From Collybiopsis luxurians FD-317 M1 (lineage: Eukaryota; Basidiomycota; Agaricomycetes; Agaricales; Omphalotaceae): a DNA stretch of 64,000 nt. The DNA lies in assembly GCA_000827265.1 (NCBI GenBank), contig KN834758.1, positions 310,001 to 374,000 of the forward strand, given 5' to 3'. Position 1 is the stretch's first letter, and each line of letters begins with the position of its first letter. Below are positions 24,431 through 35,603 of this stretch, one piece after another. The notes below the pieces were generated by a model. It did no database searches, was not told where the DNA came from, and saw only the letters and a list, made by a program, of their open reading frames with translations. The position numbers and the translations under genes were made by a program.

Positions 24431-24639
24431 TGCCTGAAGCATGTCCCTTATATTATCTCAAAAGCCATTGCTCTATGGAGTCTTGATATCAGTACTTTTG
24501 TATGCTAATCGCGTCGTTCTCTGTATATTTTTTGTATCATATATCGCGGGAAGAATAGAAGCTGTTTGACTAAATAAAAGTTTACTCGACCTCTATTCGG
24601 TTCCACAACGTTCTTTGGACTGGTCGAGTGCACAGATTT

Positions 24640-26207
24640 ATGACTTCTGACTATCCTCAAATTCATTTGCCTGTCGAGCTCTGGTCATATATCTTTCTCC
24701 TCCTCGACATCTCCTGTCTGCGAAACTTGGCTCTGACCTGCTCCCCCTTTCGCTGGCTCGCTCGCCCCTTCCTCTATCGCAGTCTTACCGTTGTCTGCTT
24801 TCGGCCCTCCGTTTCCTCAGCGGCACCCTGCGATATATCTCGCGTCATTCATGCATTCCAGACCGCTCAACGACAAGAAGTTGTCGAAACTCTGGAGCGT
24901 CTCCAATTTCTCACTTCTCCGGGCATCGCCCCTCTTATCCGCAGATGCTCTCTTGAATTCCAAAAGTGGCCTGATCCTTCTTTTGAGCCAGTTTTAAACT
25001 TGCTCTGCGATCACTTGCATCGCTTCACCAATCTACAAAAGCTCGAGTTCAGTAATGTCCTCATCACCCGGAAAAGAACAACTGACATCTCGACGTTGTC
25101 GTCTTTGAAAGAACTGGTATTCAAAGACTGCATGATACAGATTGATTCTTCCAATAGCATTTGCAAAATTCGTACTCAATCATTGACCATATCCAGAGCC
25201 AATCATCCTATCAGCGATGTCGATAAACCATGTTGGCTCGCTTTCGTCGAGCTCGACCAACTTTTGGAACTCCGACTCCTCACTTCCAGGGCCGCCATCG
25301 ACACTTTGGAAGAACTCGCAGAAACAGAGCTACACCTCCCTCGTCTCAAAAGCCTCGAAATCGAGCGCGACAAAAAGTCTACCCATCCTTATCCACAACT
25401 TTCTAATATAATCACCAAATTACCCTCCCTCTCCCAACTCCATCTGCTTCGCAAACCAGAGCCCGACAGGCCCTCGGAGGTAACCAAGCTGCCCGTTGCC
25501 GATCCGGAGGCGTTTCAGTGCTGCTCGAGGAAGCATGGTCTGGCGCTGTACGACGGACCTCATTTTCTGATAACTTCCTTCCACGAGGAGCAGTTGAAAG
25601 ACTTGCGTCGAGTTCGGTTGTTCGGCGATAGATGGGGAGAGACGTGCGACATGGTCGGGATTCGCCAGGATCTGTGGCATTTGCACCGGGGCGCTGCAAA
25701 CCTCGAATCCATGCACCTTCGGGCTTTCCATACCTCCTCCATCTGTTCCACTATAGCCTCTCTCTTTCCAGAATTGCAGTCGCTGGCCTTTTCTTTGCCG
25801 TCGCAGACTAACACTCAGGATCCAATGCTAGCTCTTACTCGTGAAGTAAGTATAACCTCTGCTGACCCTGTTCGATTGCTGACAGTCGCTACATGATCTA
25901 GCCTTTCCTCGAATCGCTCATTAACATGGCCTTGCCATTAAATTTAAAGCACCTGGTCATCCTCGGGATGATATTCTCAGACCCAACCGAAGGAAACCAA
26001 GTGATCGAGGCCCTTGCAGATAAATACGATTCGCTTCAGCACATCTTTCTGTATTTCCCACAAGGTTTTTGGATGGCGTGGTCAAAAACCTCTTCTACAC
26101 CATTGCATTCTCCTCTGCCCTGGCAGACGACCGCGCGCATGCCTCATCTCCTCCATCAAGGAGTATCCATCTGCAAGCACTTGGACATTCCTCCTGATTG
26201 GTTTTAG
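24640..26207 (+). CDS. F-box protein with leucine-rich-repeat-like C-terminus
   Basis: The start is ATG at 24640 (MTSDYPQIHLPVELWSYIFL). The N-terminal F-box reads LPVELWSYIFLLLDISCLRN...CSPFRWLARPFLY, the typical 'LP.E....I...L......L...S..F...A.P.LY' pattern of Agaricomycete F-box families. The rest has irregular Leu-rich segments (LQKLEFSNVLITRKR; LPRLKSLEIERDKKS; LPSLSQLHLLRK), consistent with a substrate-binding LRR-like surface for an SCF ubiquitin ligase. One intron follows LALTRE (donor GTAAGT); the second exon begins PFLESLINMALPLNLKHLVI and ends HLDIPPDWF. It is about 500 residues. These proteins form a large, fast-evolving family in mushrooms and no specific substrate can be assigned. 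Confidence 0.82.
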
Positions 26208-26709
26208 AGTCTGGAGCAATAAGATACTTATCGTTCTTTTTCTCGCTTTGTTACTGTGCATTTTGGGTTTTATGCTTTCGATGGTCGTCGTATAGGCTGT
26301 CGAGTCTATATGTATACATGTAGGGTAATTGGGACGTATTATAACACAGACACTCGAAAAGTACACATGTATTCTAAGCTTGTGTCGTAAATAGAGGGTA
26401 TTGGAAGCTCGTGTAACACAATGTTGGGTCCTTTCATTCGAGCTTGTATATCACGGACGTGAAAAGAGCCTAAACATTTCAGACGGAGAATGAGAATACA
26501 AATTGTACAAGTAAGAGAATGGAATATCACAAAATGAACCGAGACAGAAAAATGCAGTAAGGGCGTGCGTAAAGAAACCATGTCCGCCGTATGCTAGCAA
26601 ATATTAAGTGAATAAATAGGTATGCGGAACGGGAAATGGCAAGTCTTGCGGTCCTGCGCAGATACCTGTCGCATTATTGGATGAATATCAGAATTCAAAG
26701 TTCGTTCCT
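26208..26709. other. Intergenic region between convergent genes
   Basis: 502 bp between the F-box stop and the kinase stop. The first ~90 bases (to 26295) encode, in a frame shifted by one from the F-box exon, a strongly hydrophobic tail (see findings). The remainder looks like 3' UTR. Confidence 0.4.
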
Positions 26710-28872
26710 CTACAGTCGCATAGGACTCCCAGGATCTAGTGTGCCACCCTCGATCGCCGAACTAGTGACTTGACCGGCTAAGGGACTGCTATGGCCAATG
26801 GCGCGACCCCGACCCGCTGTACGATTGTGTCTCCGGCCGAGTAATGTAGCAGCATCCATATCCAACTCGAAACCAGCTCCTTTGCGACTTCGTGTACCAC
26901 CAGAAGCTTTGGGCTGACTGGGAGTGTTCGTCTGTGAGGTCTCCATATCCTCGTCATCCTCCTCATTAAGGCCGCCAAGGAATCCCCGAGCACCTGCACC
27001 ACCTCGGCCATTGTACTTTCGCCTTCGAGCACCTTCTTCCTCCATTCGATGGACAGCATAGGTGATGTCAAATGCCTCCTTGAGTGTGGCAATGCCAGGA
27101 CTGCGTCCCTCCACACGACCTCCTCGAGCGGCCGAAAGTAGCGGTGAATCTAAGGGTGCATTGGTAGAAGGGAGATTACTGTATATGTAAGGCGTAGGAG
27201 GCGGGGGAGGTGCGGGGGCAGCATTGATCCAGGGGTGAGCAAGGAATTCGTCTATCGTGAACCTTTGTGCTGGGTCGACGCATAGCAAATGGGTGATGAG
27301 ATCCTTGGCTGAGGGATATATACGTCAGTAAGGTAAAGGTCACATTTCCAAACGATCTAGGACTTACCACTGACACTGATGTCATCCCACCATGGGCTTA
27401 GAAACGTGTAGTATCCCCGCGCGACCTTCTCGGTCAGTACATTGATACTTTCGTCGTAGAAAGGTGGGAATCCACAGAGCAATGTGTACAACACACATCC
27501 CAAGGCCCACATGTCGACACTTTTGCTATAGCGTTCATCCTTGACTATCTCAGGGGCAGTGTATCCGACAGTCCCACAGGGAGTCATTGTCTCTTCGTTC
27601 CACACAACCTTACTCAGTCCAAAGTCGGCGATCTTAACGCGACCTATGCCACCGCCGCCTACCCCTGGAGTGAACTCACCCTCATCTTCCTTCTCTTCGT
27701 CATAAGGTCGTTGGATTGGGGTTTTCGATGGAACAATCGGAATGCGCTCGAAAAGGAGATTTTCGGGCTTGATATCCCGATGCACCACACCGCGTTCCTC
27801 ATGGAGGTACCGTATGCCCTGGGCGACTTGTACGATGACATGGCGGGAAAGATTTTCAGAGAAGTAAGTGAGCTTGACGATCTGATGGAAAAGTTCACCG
27901 CCCTCCATTACTAAGATTGAAAGTCAGATCCACCAGAGAACAAAAAATCTCGATATCTACATTCTAGGACAAGAAAGTAGTGTTCTTCAGATTCGGAAAA
28001 TGATAGAAGTTTAACTATCGCAGGGTGATGTGTGCCGCGCATAATCTGCACCTCTGAAAAAATGATGAGCAGAACGAGATTCGTACGTCAGAAAAGACAT
28101 ACCCTTCAGAATATTTGCTCGCTACATTACAACATTGGTCAGTTCCGTTCACCATGAATGCAGGGAAGAAGAAACGGCGGGAGAGCACCTCTGTGACGCG
28201 CGGCTTTTTCTTAAATTTTGGATTGAGGTGTTTGTCTCCATCCTGACAGAATGGACCGCGCGCAAGAGAGAAGGACGTTGGTCAAGTCAGATTGGAAGTA
28301 CGACAAGAAAGAAAGACCACCAAAGCAAACGCTACTAACCTGGCTAGCATTGAGTTCGTACTTACGAACTACTTTCACTATTAGAAGAAAAAGGTGAGTA
28401 AAACTGAGCAAAGTCTGATGAAGACATGACGCACCAGCAACCTTCTGTCCAGACTTGAGATCTAGGGCTTTGTATACGTTTGAAAATGCTCCGCTTTACG
28501 GGATATAAGCACTGTGTGAGATACCCCACTGCTGATTGGACGTACTCTCCCATTTTTTCTAATAGTTGAAAATTTTCTAACCCTTTATAAACCGGCATCT
28601 GAGCCTTGGCTTCCCGCTCTTCCTTCACGATCTGCTCTGCAGCTTCCCTGTGAGCAGGTAGCGAGTCTTTTTCTACTTGTTTTGGGGATGGTTGAGCTTG
28701 TTGAACATGCTGATTACGAGTCGGAGACTGGTCAGATGGGTGCGATTCGTCACGGTGTTGTGCGTTGTGATGCTTTCCGTGTCGGATGAGGTCTAAAGAA
28801 AGTATAAGAAACGAAGAAAGAGTTGTGATTGAACTCACTCTTAAACGCATCTACTACGCCTGCAGAAGGCAT
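26710..28872 (-). CDS. Ser/Thr protein kinase of the CAMK/MAPKAP group (Srk1/Rck2-like)
   Basis: Probably a stress-MAPK-activated kinase of the fission yeast Srk1 / budding yeast Rck2 type. The start gives MPSAGVVDAFK, then a polar N-terminus and EREAKAQMPVYKGLENFQLL, which matches the lead-in to the Srk1 kinase domain. VKVVRKYEL holds the ATP-anchoring Lys. MEGGELFHQIVKLTYFSENL, HEERGVVHRDIKPENLLFER (catalytic loop HRDIKPEN) and KIADFGLSKVVWNEETMTPC (DFG) follow, then GTVGYTAPEI and MWALGCVLYTLLCGFPPFYD. A ~40-residue Glu/Gly-rich insert sits between the catalytic loop and DFG, as in relatives. The kinase domain ends FLAHPWINAA, and a basic, Gly/Arg-rich tail ends GSPMRL. It has about nine exons and 560 residues. 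Confidence 0.87.
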
Positions 28873-29044
28873 TGTGACTGAAAGTGAGAGTGGAGGTGGT
28901 TGTTTAGAAAGAACCGACCGCAACCAAGTTTGTAATATTTGGACTACCAGAAAACGTCATTTTAGTCAGCGCACCACATCAATGATTCAATTTACGTCAA
29001 TGGGCGCTTCCGTACCCCAAAGCGCCTAAAGTGCCAGTGCGCCA

Positions 29045-29107
29045 CTCTGAGTTAACGGTTACATCTTCAGCTTCAGCTCTGAGTTAACGGTACATCTTCA
29101 GCTTCAG
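29045..29107. repeat. Tandem duplication of a 31-32-bp unit
   Basis: The unit begins CTCTGAGTTAACGGT and ends CTTCAGCTTCAG. The first copy is at 29045-29076 (32 bp) and the second at 29077-29107 (31 bp); they differ by one T. The unit includes the palindrome GTTAAC. Confidence 0.85.
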
Positions 29108-29786
29108 ACTCCATAGGCCCCTTATATAGATGGTTAGACAGATATTGCGCCTCGTGGTCCCCATGGGGAGCCGCTGGAAGCGACGGGAAAGTCATCAATG
29201 CGAACATAGTATAGATGCAGAAAACTAGGTACCTAGGCTTCGGTCCTTCCTCCCCCTAATTGCGCCAGCCCAGCAGCTGCATTCTAGACGAGTCTGTTAC
29301 CTCCAAGGACATGGTGGGACTGAAGTGATTGTGGCAGAATGGTAGGTACCTCGTTCAACACCCAATTCTCAAAAGCAAAGGCAAAAGCAGGACTCTCACT
29401 GCCCCTCCGAAATACTTCCCTTGTTACTGTCGATTTTTAGGAGGTTAAACATCAGACCCGGTATACGTCCTCTTTCACAATGCGCGAACCTTATGGATGA
29501 ACCTGGCGGCGTCTTCCACCGACTCCCAGCTAAATGTGAGTTTCCACAGTGCCTCTTCATCCGGGCATGCGCACAGAAAAGCCGAACCCCTCTTTCCCCG
29601 TGAATAATTGTCCGAAAAATATTTCTCAGCGATACTACAGCTACGCAGCGAACTAAGACAAGCTGGGGCGTTTCAGGCTTTGCATGATAATAATGGCAGA
29701 GACGAGTTGAATGCAATCGCAGAGGTCTAGAACATGGCTCGTCCAGTCTTGATCGGACGTCAATCGCTGACGAAAGAGGTCCCATT

Positions 29787-29898
29787 AAGTGTGTAAGAAG
29801 TTTGGGGCAACAGGAGCTTCGAATCCTGCAGCCTGTTCACCAAAGTGTGTAGGAACTTTCAGGCAACAGAAAATTCGAATCCTGCTGCCTGTTCACCA
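29787..29898. repeat. Two imperfect tandem copies of a ~56-bp unit with a tRNA 3'-end look
   Basis: Each copy reads AGTGTGTA(A/G)GAA.TTT, then GGCAACAG, then TTCGAATCCTGC.GCCTGTTCACCA. The TTCGAATCC plus terminal ACCA resembles the T-loop and acceptor end of a tRNA, but the 5' half of the T-stem does not pair and no full cloverleaf can be drawn. A decayed tRNA-derived repeat is possible. Confidence 0.6.
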
Positions 29899-30880
29899 TA
29901 TCCTTTCTGTGAATAGTCTAAATCAATATTTAAATGACACCGCACTCAGGGATCTCATACACAATGGCAAACTTCCTAGCTACTAGCCCACTCAAGTTAC
30001 TTTGAGTTTTGAAAGCTTGAACGCACATAGTAGCAAGCTGCCTTTCGAGTACCTTGCACTAGCGATCCCAAATGCGACTTTCGAAGAAAATTAAAGACAG
30101 GGCATGTATACGTGTGCCGGGAACCTACGACATTCGATCAATTGAACGGACAAGGGTGTGATGTCCACATCCTTAACCCCGCCGTTCCGTAGATGTATAC
30201 CTCCAATAAAGACAGAATCCATCACCTAGATGGTGTTCGCGATTCTCGCAGGTCTAGGACTCGGGTGGCTGCAGAGCAGTCGTTTCAAAGTAGTTTTTCA
30301 GCTTCATCAGCTTCAAACGGAAACCTGTCACAGATCAGAAAGACACTTGGAATATGGTTTCGGTCTCTTTGACTCGAACATGGAGAAAATTCTATAACCG
30401 AGGAGATGAAAGTACCATTGCGCGCATAGTAAACATAGCAGAGATAGAAAAAAATAAGCTTACCTCGATGAATTTAATCAACTTACTTTCAACGTTCCAA
30501 GGGACCACATGAAAGATGAGATAGATGCGTAGAATTTCCGTTCCAACATTTCACTCCGTGGACAAAAGACCGACGAATGCAACCGGGATTGGCTGAGCCA
30601 GTAAATGGGATGCCAGCGGAAGATTAACAGGGGAAAAAAACGGAGGAACTCGGCAAACCTCGTCGACCGTATGAATTACTGTTCATCTCCGTGCTCAACT
30701 TGTTGATTGATTGAGCAGTTTTTTCATGATCATATGAAAGAAGTATTGCACACTCGCAATCACAGAAGGCGATAAAGTGTGGTCTGGCAGGCAAAATGTC
30801 GAGAGCATCCAGGATTGAGGATACTTTTCAAGTCTTGAGAACCTACCTTAGCAGATGCCGCTTTGATAAAATTGAAGGTA

Positions 30881-31654
30881 TTACTCTAGCTCCTTTGGGC
30901 TACTATTAAAGGTACTTTTTGCACGTCGAGATACCAAAATTTCGTGGGACAGGGATAGCCCGACCACACATGCCTCGATGGATTCAACAATAACGGCACT
31001 CCCTGGAGGGCCTGGTATAGAAAATTTCTGGGGTTGTGTAAAGTCAGCACCTAACGTTCCAGAATACTGTGGCAGCTTTTCACTGGAGAATGATCGCCAC
31101 GCAAACTCTCCATGGGGGAGCAAATCTGCCTGTGATCCGTCCTCGCGCGAGCCCTCGATATCAATTAAAGCCTACATGCCTACACAGATCTTATTACGAG
31201 CGGTTGGTCCTACACCATATCTAAGCCCCAAATCGAATCGGGTACCAAAACTTTGTAAGGGCTTTGAGCGCGTGATCGTCCATAGCATCTTCATTTCTAG
31301 AACAGGATGAATCAACGAAAATTTTCCGGAGCCACCAGTGAGAACATACAGACAGACTGAAGCGAAGATCCATTTTTGTATTGTGCCCTCATGGGCTTGG
31401 AAAAAATCGTCGTATTACACTTGGCGCAATATTAAAAAATGACATTTCATCTCGCCGGAGTTGTCTCCGACGCAAATGTCAAGTCCAGATGATTTGAAGA
31501 GATTACTGAACAGATTTATTATGTTCATTTCGAAGCCGTACGACGCACGATGCGTCTTCGACGCCGCTAATCTGAGGATCCACGACCCCGTTCTGGATAG
31601 TGGCGATGCAACGAGAAGTCTTCTTCCTCTGGCTTCGCACTTCGCTAGGCCCAC
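30881..31654 (-). pseudogene. Long minus-strand reading frame broken by two in-frame stops
   Basis: One minus-strand frame runs from about 31654 to a terminal stop at 30881, interrupted only by TAA at 31415-31417 and TAG at 31172-31174. The three open parts (about 79, 80 and 97 codons) share the same frame. The last includes GTLGADFTQPQKFSIPGPPG and SAVIVESIEACVVGLSLSHE, which look like a folded domain. I do not recognise the family. The plus strand is also open over parts of the same interval (30978-31310, 31461-31688), so which strand was coding is uncertain. It may be a pseudogene or chance. Confidence 0.35.
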
Positions 31655-32615
31655 AGAGCATTACAAGTTCAGCCTCCATCATGTATAAGCTAGAGAAGAC
31701 GCACCAACGTTGTTGAAAATGGAAACATGAACAAGGCATTGGCCGATGACCGCCTTTGGCTTTCAAATAAACTCATGAGGGAATAACTACCAATAAAAGA
31801 TTATTCACGAGCATCGTCCACTTTTTTTGATGAGTGATGCCGGAAATCGCAAAAGAGGTGAGCATCGAGCTGGCAAAACCCAGCACACATGACAGATATC
31901 AGTTCTAGTAGAACGTCTGATATTGGTGAACTCTGTTCAAGTTTATACGTCACGATAAAAAGGATTTGAGGCTTTTCAATTCAATGATTGACAGAAGGAA
32001 AATGAGCAAAAGGGGCCAGGATGATGCTGAGAAGATTAACGATGTTAAGGACTGGAGGAAAAGATGTGCAGTAAGGTTCTGTCTAACCTGGAACATAGCG
32101 CGGCATACTGCGAGAGCAGATATACTGCAGTACGTAAGTGGAGATACAATCAGTCCATAGGGTCGGTTGCCTATTGCCACCCGCAGAAGTTAGACGAAAA
32201 ATCTGCTCTGGACGTACGCCTCTTATCGCCGTGGTGAATGCTGGAGAAGGCTAGGGGGGTCTACCGGCGGCATTCGAGAAAGCCAGAACCTCCACGTCTT
32301 GTATCGGACCACCGAACGACCCGTTTGCGGGGAGATCTCATCCCCATGATCTTGTAAAACCTTCCAATTCTTACAGCAAAGTATTTGAGAACCTCCGCGG
32401 CACAACAGAAGAGATGTGACGCCGTTTAACCGTCTTATGGACAAAACCAACAAGGGGGAGCTATGACGCACCGCGCGTAACTGGCGCGCTTTCCTCCAAC
32501 CGGATGACTTGGGTAGCCTGTTGAATATCCAGGCATGGAATTCCATTATAAAGGGTATATCCGAGATACACTATAAAGTTGGAACGATAGGGAGTAGATA
32601 TGTACCGAAAAGACG

Positions 32616-33175
32616 TCAATAGGTCCGTATTGCAAGAGCTATGCATATGCAAATTAAAGAGTCCTAGAGGTCCATATCAGCCTGTAAAGCCATTATTCCG
32701 ACAACGTTCGTCGGTTCACATACGTTTACAAAAACCTCCTGAGCCACTGTATCTGAATCTTCCCAGTGGCAAACCATATCCGCGCTGATAAAACGTCACT
32801 CGTTTCGGAAAATTCGGGGTATCGGTAATATAGCCCACGAACCGACCACCTTGTCCCAAATTCTCGTTGATCTGTGTCAAAACTATATATTTGCTAGAAA
32901 AAGAATTGGATTGGATCAACTAAATGAGAGATGCCAGATACTCACAATCCTAAGGGTTGAATCTCCAGCATTCTATCCTTGACTCTGTCACCAATCTCCT
33001 TCATCCAAGACTTGACGCGATCACGGTCTTTTGGCTCTGGCCATGTAGACGAACTCAGTGTGGTAGACAGTAATTTCTTGATGTAAGCTTTCAGCAAATC
33101 TGAATCGAACTTTGGCCTCGGAGAAGGAACCTCTGAGCGTGGAGAAGGAGAGTATAAACGTGATGCATTGGACAT
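32616..33175 (-). CDS. Dynein light chain, Tctex-1 type
   Basis: A light chain of cytoplasmic dynein that binds the intermediate chain and cargo adaptors. The start gives MSNASRLYSPSPRSEVPSPR, then FDSDLLKAYIKKLLSTTLSS. Four exons join in frame: KDRMLEIQPLG, then FKYIVLTQINENLGQGGR, then ADMVCHWEDSDTVAQEVFVN, then DSLICICIALAIRTY and stop. The 'FKY.V...I.EN.GQG' strand and 'W....D....E.F.N.SL.C....A.R.Y' end are diagnostic of Tctex-type light chains. It is about 130 residues, normal length. The two last introns are 59-60 nt. It is divergent from the PEX11-like gene with very little spacing. Confidence 0.9.
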
Positions 33176-33284
33176 TTTCCGTTGGTATGAAGAGGGTATA
33201 TAGAAGAAAAAGGAAACGCGTAGTCACGTGATGTCAAAGCGCCCAATATCCAGCCCACAGCAGCGCTTGTCGTTGACGTCCACA
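33176..33284. promoter_or_regulatory. Bidirectional promoter with TCACGTGA (dynein light chain / PEX11-like)
   Basis: TCACGTGA occupies 33224-33231. Its last A is the first base of an upstream in-frame ATG of the PEX11-like gene. That overlap suggests the true translation start of PEX11 lies further down. Confidence 0.45.
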
Positions 33285-34681
33285 ATGTCCTCGATAACCT
33301 TTCCACACTCGGGTCCTGTTGCCCAAAGCTCACATCAAGACATGTCCGACAGTCAATACTACACTCAATTCGACACTAGTTCCAGTTTTCAAATGAATCC
33401 TCTGTCTTCTCATCCACCTAGGACCCCACGAGTTTCAGTCATTTCTGCGTCTTCAAATCTCTATGGCTCGAGTATTTATGAAGAGAAGGATGAACTATCC
33501 GAAAACCTTCATACTGACGCTGAAAGTATTGATGAAGAAGAGGATACTCGAATGAAGGCAGCAGAGAAACGTATACACCGAGAGGAAGTCTGGAGAGAAA
33601 TTGTCCTTACAAGTTATGGGAGAGATAAAGCTTTTGTATGTTTCTCCGTCCAATCCCCATGCCTTTTGATATGAATGCACGTCTGTCTAGAAAATCATTC
33701 AATACTCGATCAAAGTTTACTTACTGTTCCATACATCAGTGACCAAAAGTCCACTGTTACGCAGAACAGCCAAACAGAATTGGGAACAGGAGCTTGTGAA
33801 ACGACTCAATTCTGCCGTGTCAGGTCTTTCGTTTTCACGGTTGGTGTCATCTTTGCGGTTGGTGTCCATCTTTTGCTGACTTGCGCGTATGCGCTCACTT
33901 CAGAAAATGTCTTTTGTTGTTCAATTGGCTATCTCCTCTGACTGCGATAATGGCTCAGCAGTCTGTACCTTTCTCCGAGGCAGAGAAACAACCAGAAGTA
34001 CCGCGGCCCTTTTTACATACAGTACTTAACGCACCTCCTCCGGTACTACTGGAGTTGATCAACGCCATTTCCGACGACCTATATACGCTGTCATTATTGG
34101 GTATCCTGGGCAAGAGGGCTGGCGAGAGAGCTGGACGATTCTCGGATTGGTGTTGGTTTTTCGCTACTCTGGTCGGGCTTGTGGAGAATGGTGTGGAAAG
34201 ACAGATGAATGGAAATCTTCAACACGATGGTGTGTGCCGTTTTGATTTTCTGGCTCTCTCACTAAACTGCTTCCAGTCGAATCGCGACTATATACTGAAT
34301 CACTTAGCGGCGCCACAGCCAAGTCAAAACCGACCGCAACAAAGGTTGACGAGAAGGAATTGGCGCGGCTTCAGAAGCAAGATTACTGGCTGCAGCTCAG
34401 CAGAGTCAAGCTAATAATGGACCTTATTTTTGTTTGTGCGTGGCCGACCTTTCTGTTACGAAACGAAATGCTAATTCTCTCCTCAAGCTTACGATCTATT
34501 CCGTCTCAAAAGAGCCAAAAATAGTGTAAAGGCTTTTACTGGATTGATTGCAGCGATTCTAAGGTGAGTCACTTCAGGAATATCTATGAATATCTGTTCT
34601 GAATAGAGTCCATTCAGCACTGCCAAAGTATACGATCGACATAAAAGTACTCTCACTAAAGCACTTGGAGTAACCCTATGA
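33285..34681 (+). CDS. Peroxisomal membrane protein of the PEX11 family
   Basis: It should elongate and divide peroxisomes. The chosen start is MSSITFPHSGPVAQSSHQDM; an in-frame ATG at 33231 is possible but overlaps a promoter E-box. After a disordered N-terminus with an acidic patch come EEVWREIVLTSYGRDKAF and KIIQYSIKVYLLFHT. Later exons carry KCLLLFNWLSPLTAI, TLSLLGILGKRAGERAGRFS, DWCWFFATLVGLVENGVERQ and LQLSRVKLIMDLIFV. The last exon, FRLKRAKNSVKAFTGLIAAI, then KVYDRH, ends the protein near TLTKALGVTL. The 'RK.LRL.....P' and 'GLIAA' blocks and the amphipathic helices fit PEX11/Pex11C. It has about six exons and 350 residues. Confidence 0.82.
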
Positions 34682-34788
34682 CCTGTTTGATACCCTTGAC
34701 TTCTTTATGTATATTTTTTTTTCCAATCTACCGTACCAGATCTGTATAGAATAATGCTTTATACTGTATCTGCTATTCCATGCTATCG

Positions 34789-35155
34789 CTACCAAAATCG
34801 CCATTTAGATGAAGGAGGAGGCAATTGCGGTTCTGGTGCATTTTTTTCTCGACTACGCTGTAATGCCTCGACTTGGGCTTCAAGGATTTCTACTCGTTCC
34901 GCTGCTTCTACCATATACTTTTCATGAGAGAGGCGCATCTGAGCAAGTTGCAGGCCCTGTGGAGGCAGGGAAATGAAAATAAAATTAGTACAGGATGAAA
35001 AGACATACGAGGTAGACTGCAGAGCCGAGAAGAAAAATAGGGACCATTGCGGGAGCTACATCAGAATACCATTGAGCATGAGGAGATTTTTGTTTTTCTA
35101 GTCGAGATGAAGTTGTGCTGAAGGTAGCGCGACGGGATACGAGTCGGTTGAACAT
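34789..35155 (-). CDS. Small predicted mitochondrial inner-membrane protein
   Basis: About 100 residues in two exons. The start ATG at 35155 gives MFNRLVSRRATFSTTSSRLE, an Arg/Ser-rich presequence with no acidic residue before the possible cleavage zone. Then comes WYSDVAPAMVPIFLLGSAVY, a single TM helix, and after a ~60-nt intron GLQLAQMRLSHEKYMVEAAE with a coiled coil (VEILEAQVEALQRSRE). It ends PSSKWRFW. The architecture (presequence, one TM, short coiled coil) is that of small respiratory-chain assembly or structural factors. I cannot name the family. Confidence 0.65.
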
Positions 35156-35603
35156 CTTGGCGAACGCCAAAGACCCTACTAAGACTTAAGCTAATAGTTG
35201 ACAGCTGAAGGGACAGAAAGGTCACATGTTGGACCTTGACCTTTTGGGGAAAGCTGGGAGGTGCCTGTGCACAGTTGCAGTTCACATGGACCCGCGATAT
35301 GACGCAGTTGCAAAGAGAGAAAGATATCTACCTTTGGCTGTCTGAACTGCTTTGAGACGTGTCCCAAGCGTAGTCGATTGACACAGTTTCAGCGTGAGAC
35401 GACGAGGACGAGGACGGCGACGGCGACGACCAAGACCAAGATGACAGGTAGGGGACGACTAGCCGGTTTGAATTTGACACAGCCACCTTTGAGCGCTTAA
35501 AATTCACTCCACTTCCGTAGTTTATCCAGTGCCAGCTTTCATATATTTTTCGTTTACAGCCCGCCTTTGACGGTGCTTCTTGTCCTTCTCTTCCCTTTCA
35601 ACC
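35156..35603. promoter_or_regulatory. Divergent promoter region with a GAC-rich repeat
   Basis: 448 bp separate the small mitochondrial-type gene and the TVP38-like gene. A run of GAC/GAG/GGC triplets lies at about 35398-35442. A TATA-like TATATTTTT is present near 35540. Confidence 0.4.

Larger units (their letters stand above)
28873..32615. other. Gene-poor block with small repeats and one decayed reading frame
   Basis: 3.7 kb between the kinase start and the dynein light chain stop. Both strands were read. Two short tandem duplications and one stop-interrupted open frame (listed separately) are all I can point to. No transposase, reverse transcriptase or known domain was recognised in the remaining short frames. 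Confidence 0.5.

Noticed and set aside
29396..29785. 129-codon minus frame upstream of the kinase
   Set aside because: Cys/Arg/His-rich random-looking composition, no motif, and overlap with open plus frames.
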